A stretch of DNA of 64,000 nucleotides. Origin: Anadara kagoshimensis. Its lineage: Eukaryota > Mollusca > Bivalvia > Arcoida > Arcidae. Position numbers and translations under genes: made by a program. This document shows positions 33,423 to 45,118 of this stretch, in pieces. The stretch spans positions 43,307,990 through 43,371,989 of the forward strand of contig CM037869.1 of assembly GCA_021292105.1 (NCBI GenBank). The letters run 5' to 3'. Positions within the stretch are counted from its first letter, which is position 1, and each line of letters begins with the position of its first letter. A model generated the notes under the pieces. That model was given only the letters and a program-made list of their open reading frames with translations. It made no database searches and had not been told where the DNA came from.

Positions 33423-34235
33423 ATATCAGCCCGAGGACCACATAACAGCTAGGGGACCGAAAGGCCCGAGGGATGATATGTGGATCGAGGACTGATATAT
33501 GGAGTATGATATATGAAAATATGACATATTTTTTTATTATCATATACCTTTTTGAAATATGTTTCTTTCAATTTTAAGTTGTTATACAGTATTAAAGATA
33601 AATATTTAAAGGGAACCGATAGTTCACAGAAAAGTGTAGCATGACAACAGCAAAAACAATTCATCAATGTTGGTGACTTCAATTGTAAAAGCTCGACAAA
33701 CCAGCCTGAAGCCACAACTAAATTGTGTATAGATTGATTTGTGGGTTATTGAGTAACGACTTTTCTAGGAAGTTCAGAAAGATCATGATATGGACCCGGG
33801 CCGATTTATATGGCTTTTTGGTCCTAGGCTGATGTGGCGGATATGGCGTTTTAAATAGCTCTAGGGATGGTGATATTTACGTCATATTAGTTTAAAAATA
33901 TGCCTCTACTTCACATCCATATCTTTTCATCACGCTCACAAATATATCGACGTCATAATGACGAGTACATTTACGTCATACGTTTTTATAACAGGATACA
34001 ATGATTGAAATCAATCAATCCGAAATTTAGGTCAAGCTTAGAAGTACGATGTAACATCAGATCACCATATGTATATATGGGATTACGGTTCTATGCTTAT
34101 TGGCTTACAGCATATAATGTTTTCTCCATAAATACCTAGAGCGGAAGATGTCAAAAGTTTTCTGATTCCATAGAAACGTCTTAATCCTAAGATAGCGAGC
34201 ATTACTTAGTCTATTGTAGATAACATAAGTACATG

Positions 34236-34755
34236 TACAGTACGGTCATGTCGAAAGTTTAACACTAAGCTAATTTGACGTATAGCCGGCCACGCCTATT
34301 ATGTTCCGACACAGACCGCCATCATGGTACTAAAGCTGCGTCACGGCAACTAATGACATACTAGTGTCAGTGACGTCATTAAATGGCACAACATAGGCCG
34401 AGTTTTCATACTTTCTGTGTGTAATTCAAGCATGTCTGGCCTTTGTCGGAATTTTAAGGACGGTGATCCGTCACCTCATCTCGGTCTATCAAGCTCCGAA
34501 CAGCGGCCAACATTCGTATCTCATTATGACCGCTGCAGACAGCCCTTAGGAACATTTCTTACATACGGAGCTAGGAGGTGGGCGCTGTTTCGGAGCTTAC
34601 TCGGACGGTCTATACCTTGACAGCTTTTCGGTAGCTCCTACCTATCTCTAGGCACATTTTTGGCAACTTGCTATCCAAAGTTCGACCACTCGACAAGCCG
34701 ACGTGATTTCGTCTCCTTTTCGTTAGCTCGTTGTTAAACTTTCGACAGGTTTGTA
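34236..34755. mobile_element. MITE with GTCGAAAGTTTAACACT termini (family G), copy 1
   Basis: Left ATGTCGAAAGTTTAACACTA, right GTTAAACTTTCGACAGGT, about 520 bp. It carries inside a copy of a dispersed sequence (34283-34450) also found at 16432-16630 in FAM122 intron 5. Confidence 0.7.
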
Positions 34756-34971
34756 TATTTTACATACACTTGTTTCACTGTTTGGCGGAATATGGCTTTT
34801 TGACTTTTTTTTTTTTTTTTTTTTTTTTAAAAAGTTTCAAATATTCGGATAGTACTAGTTAACTACTAGGATGGTTACTAGCCTACAGAAATGATAAAAC
34901 AATATATTTTTTGTTATTGTACTCAGTGCAAGTCCCGAGATTCAATTACTTTCATCTGGTTTGTTGTTTAA

Positions 34972-35143
34972 GAAATAATCAACAATTACCCGTGATATCT
35001 CGTTAAATAATACACGGGCTGGAGTTCATATGCGGAAGAATATATCATGAGGAGGCTTTGCCACCGGGTGATATATACGCCGCATGTTAATGACGGCTCG
35101 TGTATTCGTCGGCGATATACCACGGTTAATTGTTGATTATTTC
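34972..35143. mobile_element. 172-bp fold-back MITE
   Basis: GAAATAATCAACAATTACCC at the left is matched in reverse by the right end GGTTAATTGTTGATTATTTC, with a handful of mismatches over 31 bp. A second, inner inverted pair is ACACGGGCTG and the CGGCTCGTGT region. Confidence 0.75.
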
Positions 35144-35574
35144 AATTCTAACACGACTTAAAGAAAAGGGTTTGGAATAAACATTGCGAACTATTTCTTC
35201 GAAGTACAATTTACTATTCATTTGCAAAAAGGTCCATTGAAACAATTCGGTGGTTGAAATTACTTCCATTGCAATAAATGATTTTATGAATGAAAATTAC
35301 GTCACAACCATTGTTGGCGACACATAGCAAGTTTTTTACTTCAACGTTTTTGCATTTCCATTAACACTATATGTCCCTAATTCAGACAATGGGGATGTTT
35401 TAACACGGTTTCAATTCCAACAATAAAAACTTTGAAAATGGTTTAAATTTGACCGTGATCTATCTTCTGGAATGGCTGAAGCCACAGATACTTTTCTCAA
35501 TCAATCCCTATCCGGAAGTTCCATCTGCTGTAAATTTCTTTATTCCAGTTTCTCTTCATCAATTAGAATTTATT

Positions 35575-36040
35575 ATGTATATCAAAAACAAACACACCAA
35601 ATCAATGTCCAAACCAAAATCTCAAAGTAAAGTAAAACAAACATATCAATCCATGTCCAAACTACAAACTCAAAACAAAGTAAAAACTTTGAAAATGGCA
35701 AACTAAATTACACGTGAACGTCCACCATGGAAGTGAGGCCGGGTTCTCCGGAAGAGTAGCACCTGCTGTTTAGCTATACCCGCTACGTGTTAAGAATAAA
35801 AGGAACATGAGACTATAGGACGTCAAATATACCCACGGTAATTTGGATAAAGAGACGAAGCTGGCAAACTAAGTTGCACCCGAACTTCCAACAAGGAAGT
35901 GAGGCCAGGTTCTCCGGAATAGTAAGCACCTGTTGTTAAGCTACCTTCTCCGCCACGTATTTTAAAGGAACATTGAACTATGGAAACTCAAATATATATC
36001 TACAGTAATTTTGGCTACGGAGACATCATGCTTATCCCCT
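35575..36040 (+). repeat. Family A, two partial copies in tandem
   Basis: CACGTGAACGTCCACCATGG (35711) with GGAAGAGTAGCACCTGCTG, then CACCCGAACTTCCAACAAGG (35877) with GGAATAGTAAGCACCTGTTG. The 5' part (CCAATCAATGTCC-like) is also repeated. Confidence 0.75.
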
Positions 36041-36240
36041 TTAATTGCCTGTCTTTTAATTTGGTTTCCTGCAATCCTAGTTTTTGAAAACCATGCTGCA
36101 TTGCATTCCATGGCATGTGTATTTTGTATTACAATATAAAGAGCTTATTGATTAAACTAAACAGTTTTAATGTTATTGAATTTTTTAATTGCCCTCAAGT
36201 TTCTCTTTGATTGTTTACAAACTATTTCATCAAATACCGA

Positions 36241-36423
36241 TACAGTCCAACCTGCCTTAAATGCCACCTCTATATAAGGGCCATCTGCTTATAAAGACCA
36301 GAAAAATTGTATCCCAATTGTTCTTAATTTATATCATTTGAACCTGTGTATAAAGGCCACCTGCCCATAAAGGCCACTTTTACTGGTTCCTTTAGGTGGC
36401 CTTTATAGACAGGTTTGACTGTA
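36241..36423. mobile_element. Palindromic MITE, family B
   Basis: TACAGTCCAACCTGCCTTAA to ACAGGTTTGACTGTA; the best preserved copy in the window. The neighbouring family A copy starts immediately after. Confidence 0.88.
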
Positions 36424-36424
36424 T

Positions 36425-36652
36425 TAATTTGTATTTTTATGTTTCTCCTTTCTTTTCTTGTCAGGTTTAGCTGTTTGTATTATTATTGTCTGATGCGTTG
36501 TGTTCACGGTTGTGTTGGTTGTTGTCGTGTACATGTTATTCCTTCCGGAGCACCCGGCCTCACTTCCATGGTGGAAGTTCACGTATCTACCCTAACTTGT
36601 CAGTTGCTTCTTGATTGTGATTCGGACATGGATAAGTGTGTTTATTTTTGAT
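36425..36652 (-). repeat. Family A, reverse copy
   Basis: CTTCCGGAGCACCCGGCCTC, TGGTGGAAGTTCACGT and TTGTGATTCGGACATGGATA are the complement of the family A core and 5' end. Confidence 0.8.
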
Positions 36653-37446
36653 TAAGACTTTCTTTCAATTGTGGGGTCCATAGGAAGAGACCTTAAAAAC
36701 CGATGCCCGGTAGATATGTCATGCAAGAGACCCCACCCCATACATATTGCCTTGCAGAGTGTACAACAAAGGTAAAAATTTCTGCCACTTCACTTGTAGC
36801 TGGAAACGTTTAGGTATATGTGAATTATTTCAATCCCATTCAATCAATCAATCAATCAATCAATCCATCCATCCATCAACCATGTGTTTCTAACTCGCCG
36901 TATATGCTTTTGTAATTTCATATTGGAGATTATTTCCAACACCGTGTCATTTGTGTCATTTAATGCGTGTATTGGTATAGATCACATGACCGCGCCAGTG
37001 CGAATGTAGAAGAAAACAATATTTAGAAACGATGCCATAAATTGCTTTTTTCAACTATTGCCAAACACATGAGTTAAGCTGCATTCTTATGTATTTCAAT
37101 TTTCATCTATGATTGAAAGGCATCAATTTGCCTATGAGGTATATTTTTACAGGTTTGCTATTTTTTTTAATAAAAAAAGCTATCGGGCCTAGCAAATATG
37201 TTTGTTTATTTCCTGTTTTCTTGAGGAAAAAATTAAGTGTAAGTAAATACACAGTGTTTTACATTTTATATATACATGTATTGTTGTTTTTTTGGTTTGT
37301 TTTATTGTTATTTTTTTGTTGTTGTTGTTTGGAAATTTAGAGTCAATATCCTCCATAAATTTTTTGCTGTTTTGTTACCTCAAGGGTTTGTTGACTGATT
37401 CACACTCTTGGTTACACTGGGTTCACTAGAACACATTTTTGTCACG

Positions 37447-37818
37447 AGGCCGCGATGGCCTAATGGATAAGACGTCAGTCTACAAATTCAGGGTCTCTCA
37501 CCGCTGTAGTTCGAGTCCCGCTCAGACCACAAGTGGGAAAGTGAATTTCCCTTGCCGTTGGCCTTAACTGGTTCACCTGGTATCAGTATAATGGACTGGG
37601 GAGGAATATGCTTGTCTGAGGCGTACTCACTCGGTGAGCTAGCACCTTAAAGTCGCCATGAGTGCGCGCTAGTACAAAACAAAGCCATACAACACACTCG
37701 CACTTCACATGCATACACGAACTTGTTCATAGATTAATCCATAGAGATTAATAAAATAGTGCTCGTCGCAAATAGCAGAAAAATTGCTAAGCAACATTCA
37801 ACCAACAAACCAATCAAC
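37447..37818 (+). mobile_element. tRNA-headed SINE, family D, full length
   Basis: Head GGCCGCGATGGCCTAATGGA with B-box AGTTCGAGTCCCGC, body ACTGGTTCACCTGGTATCAG, tail AAGCAACATTCAACCAAC. Confidence 0.85.
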
Positions 37819-38255
37819 ACATTCTTGTCACCTACATTTATTTTTACGAAGTTGGGATATACTGGTTTAAGTCCGTCGGCCCGCCCGAATTTTTTTTCGT
37901 AACAGTTTTCTCAGCAACTACTAAACACAGCCACTTGAAATTTTGTATGCGAGTTCAGCATGAGGTCTTATGCCGGAAGGACCCATTTCAAACCTGCCAG
38001 ACATCTACTTCCTGTTTACCGACTCGTTTCTTTTCGATATTTACGGTCAATGGTTGAAGTTAAACGCGAGAGTTTACTAAACGAGCTGTAGCTCACATAT
38101 TTTTTATGAATATAGTTATGGTTTAGGAGTATGAGTAGCCATTCACGTGGGATAGGAATATCTCACTCAAGGGGTTGACTAATTCAGCAAGAAGTCTGGT
38201 CTATACGTGTATGAATCCAAATTAGTATTAAATCTTACTTTTACGGAAATGTTAA

Positions 38256-38598
38256 CCACTGCGGTAGCTCTGTTGGTAGAGTGCTCGCTCTGTAAGTGGG
38301 AGGTGGTGGGTTCGATCCCCGACCGGGTCTGACCCAAGACTTGAAAGTGGGTAGTGGCTGTACTTTCGCCAATCCGCACTCGGCGTTACGAAATGAAACT
38401 AACGGTTCTTTCGGATGGGAACTCAAAATAAACGAGGTCCCGTGTCACGGTGGGCTTGGCACGCCAAGAACCCTGCTGTAAAATGCCATTAGCGCAACGC
38501 ACAGGCAAAACTTCTGCACCTTCGCCTATAGCTGGCGACGTCTCGATATAAGTGAAACAGTCTTGGCTGTGACGTTAAACACCATCACTCAACGCAAC
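38256..38598 (+). mobile_element. tRNA-headed SINE, family C, full length
   Basis: A-box GGTAGCTCTGTTGGTAGAGT, B-box GGGTTCGATCCCC, conserved middle CCCGTGTCACGGTGGGCTTG, tail GTGACGTTAAACACCATCAC. The best copy in the window. Confidence 0.85.
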
Positions 38599-38744
38599 TC
38601 TTACGGAAATTTGTCTCTGGTCTAAATGATGAGTATTCTGTGGGGTTGGCAGGTCTGGTCTACAAGTAGTAAATGGAAGAAAAATGATCCAGTGCCAGTG
38701 TATCCATATGTAATAAGGGAAATTTCACCCTCGGGGATGGTATA

Positions 38745-38960
38745 GTCTCGGTGGCCAAGTGGTCTTAAGTGTGCACTGATGGGTCGTGTAGCGTCCCTCA
38801 CCGTCTAGTTTTGAACCCCATTTTAGTGTGAGAAAGTTTGTCAGTTCGCTTGTCGAAGGTCATTGGGTTTTCCCCGGTAACCCCTGTTTCAAACACCGTT
38901 CAAGAAACTGACCATGTTGATAAAGCGAATGAATTTTGACTGGAGAGCAAAACACTAATG
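38745..38960 (+). repeat. tRNA-like retroposon fragment
   Basis: GTCTCGGTGGCCAAGTGGTC resembles a Leu/Ser-type tRNA head, followed by GTGTGAGAAAGTTTGTCAGT. Fragments of the same element are seen at 16385-16410 and 16681-16720, and in reverse at 25945-26020 and 31510-31600. Confidence 0.55.
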
Positions 38961-39064
38961 CAATCAAATCACCCTCGGGTTTAATAGTTCAAAGATTCGA
39001 TAAACCTGAACGGCAATAAAAGCATATTTTAAATAATTAAAACCAGTTATGTAACCAACATACA

Positions 39065-39484
39065 TTACAGGCCTGTCGAAAGTTAAACACTAAGGTAACC
39101 CATACGTGCCGAATCGACAGCCCCTTTGTTAGCTATATCTCGACAGCTTTTTGGTAGCTGTTGTCTCTCTTGACAGCTTTTTGGTTGCTGTTGTCTCTCT
39201 TGGCAGCTTTTTGGTAGCTGTTGTCTCTCTTGACAGTTTTTTGGTTGCTGTTGTCTCTCTTGACAGCTTTTTGGTAGCTGTTGTCTCTCTTGGCAGCTTT
39301 TTGGTAGCTGTTGTCTCTCTTGGCAGCTTTTTGGTTGCTGTTGTCTCTCTTGACAGCTTTTTGGTTGCTGTTGTCTCTCTTGGCAGCTTTTTGGTCTGAC
39401 ATTAGCTTTCCATACCTAGGCCACTCGGAAGCCGACTTTGGATCTTTTGCTTTAGTTCAGTGTTAAACCTTAGACAGGTCCGTA
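39065..39484. mobile_element. Family G MITE carrying a 30-bp minisatellite
   Basis: Left CCTGTCGAAAGTTAAACACT (39072), right GTGTTAAACCTTAGACAGGT. The interior at 39130-39400 is nine copies of a 30-bp unit (AGCTTTTTGGTAGCTGTTGT plus CTCTCTTGAC). All six frames of the unit stay open, which creates artificial reading frames on both strands. Confidence 0.8.
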
Positions 39485-40148
39485 ACCGTATGAATCAACA
39501 ACATGCACCCATTTATAAGGTATCTGTAAATTGCAGATCTTAATACAATTATATTTGGTTTTACTGTCTTCTCAGTAAATCTGGCTATTGTCAAGTACAT
39601 TTTATAAAGCTGCTAATGAATCTAATAATTGTTACCATGCATAAAGTACAGAACTGCCGAAAGTTTACTTACTGAGTTTTATTTACAAAGATGTTTATCA
39701 GTGAGAGGATGGTATTGTCGGGACTTATTATACCCTACCCCCCCCCCCCGCTTAAAAAGTGGGGGGTATATAGTGATAGGGGTGTCCATCCGTGTGTCCG
39801 TCCTTCCGTTACACCTTAGGGTACCTATCTCTTATCCGCAACTCCTCCTAAACCCTTAGGGTACCTATCTCTTATCCGCAACTCCTCCTAAACCCTTCAA
39901 TGGATTTTCATGAAACTTCCACACAATCTTTGTGATATAATGTAGTTGGCACCTCCTATTTAAAATTTTGATCCGATGGATTTTTTTATGTAAGGGAAGC
40001 GGGGAGGAGGGGGTATTTTTTGTGAGCTTGTGGCTCACAGTTTTTCTAGTTTAATTACCAAGTACCATCTCCTATGAGTCTATCAATACATTATTGATTA
40101 TTGTAAGGATGAACCTTATTCATGCCAGTGATTTTGTTATTTTTTTTT

Positions 40149-40468
40149 TAGCTCAGTTAGTAGAGTGCTCGCTCCGTAAGTGGGAGGTCGTAGGTTCGAA
40201 CCCCGGCCGGGTCTGACCCAAAACTTAAAAGTGGGTAGTGACTGTTCTTTCGCCAGCACTCGGCATTACGAAATGAAAGTCACGGTTCTTTCGGATGGGA
40301 ACGAGGTCCCGTGTCACGGTGGGCTTGGCACGCTAAAGAACCCTGCTGTATAATGCCATAGCGCAACGCACAGGCAAAATTTCTGCACTTTCGCCTATAG
40401 CTGGCGACGTCTCGATATAAGTGAAAATCTTGACTGGGACGTTAAACACCATTACTCACTCACTCACT
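40149..40468 (+). mobile_element. tRNA-headed SINE, family C
   Basis: TAGCTCAGTTAGTAGAGTGC head (first bases lost), B-box GGTTCGAACCCC, tail GGGACGTTAAACACCATTAC followed by a CACT microsatellite. About 90% like the 38256 copy by eye. Confidence 0.82.
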
Positions 40469-40470
40469 AT

Positions 40471-40547
40471 ATACAAAGGCCCCCCTGCCTATAAAGACTA
40501 TATTAACTGGTTACCTTTGTCGGCCTTTATAGACAGGGTTGACTGTA
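40471..40547. mobile_element. Partial family B MITE
   Basis: Only the second half remains, ending GACAGGGTTGACTGTA. It follows directly on the SINE at 40149-40468, inside the 39647-40650 element. Confidence 0.6.
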
Positions 40548-41094
40548 GATCACACTTGCTAAAAAGCTGTAGATATAGGAGGGACCGAGATAGACTGCCG
40601 ATTCCCCACTTATTCGTTAGCTAAGTGTTAAACTTTCGACAGGTCTGTACTGCATGAAACCGAAAATTCGAAATCTAATGATGACATAACTCGCTTGTTG
40701 CGATATAATGATGTTTAAAAAGATTTTTTGTCTTTTAAATAAAATTATTTTGCATAAAATATTCAATAAAATTATTAAATAAAACACATGTTTCTTAGTT
40801 CGGATAAATTAATTTGCTTTAAGATCTCTGTCTCATAGCAGCCTTTAATAAGCAATGGTTAATGACACGCAAATGGAATTTTCTTGCCATAAAATCAAGT
40901 TTGTACTTAAAATGAATTACAACGTGTTCACATGATTTTTTTTAGTATACTCTTAATCCCCACTAATCTGCAATATCCGTGGCACCAACATTTAATAAGG
41001 ATAAACATATTAAAAAAAATCACGTATATTAATTTAGTGTTATAGCATTGTGAACTTGACACATTTGTTGTCATAACATGGTGTCTCTTCTTTC

Positions 41095-41222
41095 CAAAAT
41101 TATCTTGTATATATTTGACGTCCTATAGTTAATTCTCAACACGTGGTTTTACACATGTTGAGTGTGGCTACTTAGGTGATTATCCTTCCGGAGCATCAAA
41201 TTAGAAATTCACATGTTTAACT
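41095..41222 (-). repeat. Family A, short reverse copy
   Basis: TATATTTGACGTCCTATAGT, CCTTCCGGAGCATC and AATTCACATGTTTAACT; diverged, and it abuts a short hairpin (41258-41302, TGTCATGTGCTAC and its complement). Confidence 0.6.
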
Positions 41223-41689
41223 AAATTTGCCAATGTTTACAGTACTGTCGTGTGCTATGTCATGTGCTACTTTTCATAAAAATTCACATGTAGCACATGA
41301 CAGTACATTTACTTTTTTGATTTTGAGATTGTGTTTATTTTTGAGGCATATGGAATTTAGACATATCCGTGTAGTAAAATTTTCGCAATATGCGCGATTT
41401 TTTTCTTTAAATGTGCACTGTAACACATTAGCATATTATATAATATTTCGCTCTGTATTAATTTTCGCGCAAAATAAACAACCACAAAATAAGCCAAAAT
41501 TAGTACACCGCGAAAATAAATATGTTGACAGTATAGCAATTTAGCGCAATGACAACATATTTGTCATTTTGCTATGTTTGCAGGTATTGGCTTGGGATCG
41601 GTAAATGTGTTCAAGCATTCAAGCAGGTGGTCCCTCACAACGCCCTCTATAGTTGTAATAGATAACAACTTTAGCAAATTAAACACAAA

Positions 41690-41965
41690 CATACCAGTTC
41701 ATGTTAAATCAACAATTCCAAAAACAACCACAAACATACCAGTCCATGTTAAAACGCAATTCCAAAAATCAACCACAAAATTATCGGTCTATGTTCAAAT
41801 AAAAAAACCCGAAAAAAGTAAAAAAGTGTTAAATACGGGAATATCTACCAGAGTTAGGCAAGCAATTCGGAAGGGTAAGCATTTCTTGTCTAGTACGGTG
41901 CATCCGCAAAGTGTCAAATCAAAATTGGAATCGTAAATGGGGCGTCAAATATATCCAGGATAACG
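41690..41965 (+). repeat. Family A, diverged copy
   Basis: ACATACCAGTTCATGTTAAA repeated twice, CGGAAGGGTAAGCATTTCTT, and GGGGCGTCAAATATATCCAG. Confidence 0.65.
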
Positions 41966-41970
41966 TAATA

Positions 41971-42490
41971 CAGTACAGACCCGTCGAAAGTTTAACACTG
42001 CGTAGACGAAAAGGAGTTAAAGCACCAATGCCGAGTGGCCGAGATACAGTACAGACCTGTCGAAAGTTTAACACTGAGTAGACGAAAAAGAGTTGAAGCA
42101 CCATTGCCGAGTGGCCGAGATACAGTACAGACCTGTCGAAAGTTTAACACTGAGTAGACGAAAAAGAGTTAAAGCACCAATGCCGAGTGGCCGAGATACA
42201 GTACAGACCCGTCGAAAGTTTAACACTGAGTAGACGAAAAGAAGTTGAAGCACCATTGCCGAGTGGCCGAGATACAGTACAGACATGTCGAAAGTTTAAC
42301 ACTAGGATAACGAATTGTTGCTGAATCGGCAGTTCAATTCGGTCCCTCGTTACCTATATCTCGGCAGTTGCTATAAATCTCTCTTGGTAACTTTACAGCC
42401 ACTCTCTGTCCCCATCTCGGCCGATCGGCATCAGAGCTTCGTCTCCTTTTCGTTCGCTTATTGTTAAACTTTCGACAGGCATGTACTGTA
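41971..42490. mobile_element. Family G element whose 5' end is repeated in a 76-bp array
   Basis: GTCGAAAGTTTAACACTG occurs at 41983, 42059, 42135, 42211 and 42287, exactly 76 bp apart, then a single right terminus GTTAAACTTTCGACAGGC near 42464. Each unit contains the left terminal repeat plus GCCGAGTGGCCGAGATACAG, so the element end itself has been amplified. Confidence 0.8.
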
Positions 42491-43051
42491 TTTAGAGCTA
42501 GCGTCCGAAAAGCCGAGTTATAGCTAACGAGAGGCCAAAATGAACTGCCAACATTAGCGTAGTGCAACTTAACAGGTGTGCACTGTACTTTTTAACAGTA
42601 TTTTCATGACGACCATAAACTTTCTTATGATCCTTGCGAAGCCTAAACTTGCAATATAAAACACAGTGAACTAAATATTATTTTGACTTAATATTTTATT
42701 AGTTTTATGCTGGGTATTTGTATATCATACAAGAAAAATAAAAATTCAACGATTTTAACAAGTTTTCTTCTTTGAGGCTGGCAAAATTCCCCCGAAACAA
42801 GAACAAAAACAGTCTGTTTCGTGGAAACTGAAACTGCGCCTCAACCATCTTTTACATCTGGCTTATTTGTCATAAAACGTAAACACGGATTGCATGTTTT
42901 GCCTTGCAACAACATTATGCATTAACCTTGTAAGAGGCTTTTTTGCATTTTGTTTAAAAAAAGAACATTTCAAACTTTAACATAAGAAGCGTTTATTTAA
43001 ACTTCGGAAAACCGCATTGTGTTTTAACAAAAATATATGTAAGAATAAGAC

Positions 43052-44172
43052 TACTGTAGATAAAAGTATTTTCGCGGAGTATATATATTCGCGAAAATAT
43101 GAATTGGTGTATTAGGCTTTGCCAAAATATTTTCGCGAGTCGTCGATGAATCTATATTCGCAAAAATATAAATAGGTGTACGAGACATGGCCAAATTATT
43201 TTCGCGGAGTCGTTGCTTAATATATTTGCGAAAATTTGAATTGGCATATTAGGCATTGTCATATTATTTTCGCGGAGTCGTTGATGAATCTATATTCGCA
43301 ATAATATGAACTGATAAATGAGGCGTTGCAATATTATTAACGGATATTTACAACATGTACTGGTTAAGTTTTAAATTCGAGCTTGAGGCGTTTTTGAAAC
43401 ATATCGCGCTTCGTAAGATAAATGTTTGCGTAAATTAAATACTCGTCTTCCTAAGTTCGCATATTAACACTAAAATTAGACTCTCGCGAATATAAACAGA
43501 TCTTGTAAGATCGCGAATTTACGTCAAAAGTATAGAGCCACACAAATATGAACAGATCTTGTAAGATCGCGAATTCACGTCAAAATTGTAGACCCACACA
43601 AATATGAACAGATCTTGTAAGATCGCGAATTCACGTCAAAATTGTAGACCCACACAAATATGAACAGATCTTGTAAGATCGCGAATTCACGTCAAAATTG
43701 TAGACCCACACAAATATGAACAGATCTTGTAAGATCGCGAATTTACGTCAAAACTATAGACCCACACAAATATGAACAGATCTTGTAAGATCGCGAATTT
43801 ACGTCAAAATTATAGACCCACACAAATATGAACAGATCTTGTAAGATCGCAAATTTACGTCAAAACTATAGACCCACACAAATATAGATAGATCTTGTTT
43901 AGATCGCCAGTTTTAGCAAAAAATTAGATATTCTCGAATCTAAACAGAATTTGTAATCGCCAATTTTCGTCAAAAATTAGATCATCGCGAATAAAAACAG
44001 ATCTTGTAGGATCGCAAATTTTTGCCAAAAATTAGATCCTTGCGAATATAAACAATCTTGTAAGACGCGGCAAATTTACGCTAAAATTAGGTCCTCGCGA
44101 ATATAAACAGATCTTGTATAATCGCGAATTTACACCAAAATTAGAACTCGCAAATATGAATAGATCTACAGT
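43052..44172. mobile_element. TIR element with internal 72-bp and 56-bp tandem repeats, downstream of the neuropeptide gene
   Basis: ACTGTAGAT at 43053-43061 and its complement at 44164-44172 match the ends of the TACTGTAGAT MITEs elsewhere in the window. Inside, 43065-43330 has about four copies of a roughly 72-bp unit with TTTTCGCG and ATATTCGC, and 43480-44160 has 10 or more copies of a 56-bp unit (gatcttgtaagatcgcgaat...gacccacaca). The array decays toward the gene side. The element ends 69 bp beyond the neuropeptide stop codon. Confidence 0.7.
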
Positions 44173-44178
44173 TTTAAT
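44173..44178 (-). promoter_or_regulatory. Possible polyadenylation signal ATTAAA
   Basis: ATTAAA on the minus strand, about 64 nt past the neuropeptide stop and touching the end of the satellite-bearing element. No AATAAA occurs between the stop and this point. Assignment is by position only. Confidence 0.35.
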
Positions 44179-44241
44179 GAGAACAGCTTCAAAAATTCTT
44201 TGTTAATTCAATAAAATTACATTAGGATCATATAGAACATA

Positions 44242-45118
44242 TTATCTGCTGACACTGCGTTTGCCAACAAGACCGCTAGCTAAAGAATCAATATATCGTT
44301 TTTGCATTTTATCGTCACTGTGGCTTTCCTCACTCTGATTATCATTGTCTTCGCTACTTCTCTTTCCTACTAAACCACTAGCAAGTGAATCAATATATCT
44401 TTTACCGACAAGTCCACTGGATAAAGGATCAAATGAACGTTTTCCTACAAGTCCGCTAGCTAATGAGTCTATATACCTCTTTCCAACCAGACCGCTGGCT
44501 AGTGAATCTATATACCTCTTTCCAACCAGACCGCTGGCTAGTGAGTCAATGTACCTCTTTCCAACTAATCCACTCGCCAAAGAATCGATGTATCGTTTGC
44601 CAACCAGTCCACTTGCCATTGGGTCAATAAAGCGTTTGCCAACAAGACCACTTGCCAAGGAGTCGATGTACCTTTTGCCGACCAGTCCACTTGCCATGGG
44701 GTCGATAAATCGTTTGCCGACCAGTCCACTAGCTAGAGAATCAATGTATCTTTTGCCAACCAGTCCACTTGCCATGGGGTCGATAAATCGTTTGCCGACC
44801 AAACCACTAGCCAGGGAGTCAATATACCGTTTGCCAACCAATCCACTTGCCATTGGGTCGATAAATCTTTTGCCGACCAGACCGCTTGCCAAAGAGTCAA
44901 TATATCTTTTACCTACGAGACCACTTGCCATAGGGTCAATAAATCTTTTACCGACTAACCCACTCGCCAAAGAGTCAATATACCGTTTGCCGACCAGACC
45001 GCTCGCTAAGGAATCAATGTATCTTTTGGAGCTCCTCTTCTCGATATGGCCTTCATGGTTGGCTTGTTCACCCTCTCCTTCATTTACATTCTCTGCTTCT
45101 GCGTTTACGCTATTATGT
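44242..45118 (-). CDS. Neuropeptide precursor exon 2 (18 amidated peptides)
   Basis: 877 nt. The acceptor is TATTATTGCAG ending at 45119. Starts HNSVNAEAENVNE, stop TAA at 44244-44242. The order of units from the N-terminus is Y Y F Y F Y F Y F Y F Y Y Y Y S Y, spacer, Y (Y, F and S by first residue). The alternating Y-F stretch implies growth by 78-bp dimers. The frame stays open 5' of the acceptor to 45270, but that part is intron and repeat sequence. Confidence 0.95.

Larger units (their letters stand above)
39647..40650. mobile_element. Family G element with nested insertions
   Basis: Left GTACAGAACTGCCGAAAGTT and right GTTAAACTTTCGACAGGTCT. Between them are a C-run and a GTCCGTCC-type repeat (39720-40045), a SINE (40149-40468) and a half family B MITE (40471-40547), so most of the length is later insertion. 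Confidence 0.55.

Noticed and set aside
34417..34620. 67-codon plus-strand frame
   Set aside because: Inside a family G MITE; part of a repeat shared with 16432-16630.
39133..39402. Open frames of 82-89 codons on both strands
   Set aside because: Pure product of a 30-bp minisatellite with no stop in the unit.
43480..44160. CRISPR-like regular repeats
   Set aside because: The whole 56-bp unit repeats with no unique spacers, and the genome is eukaryotic.
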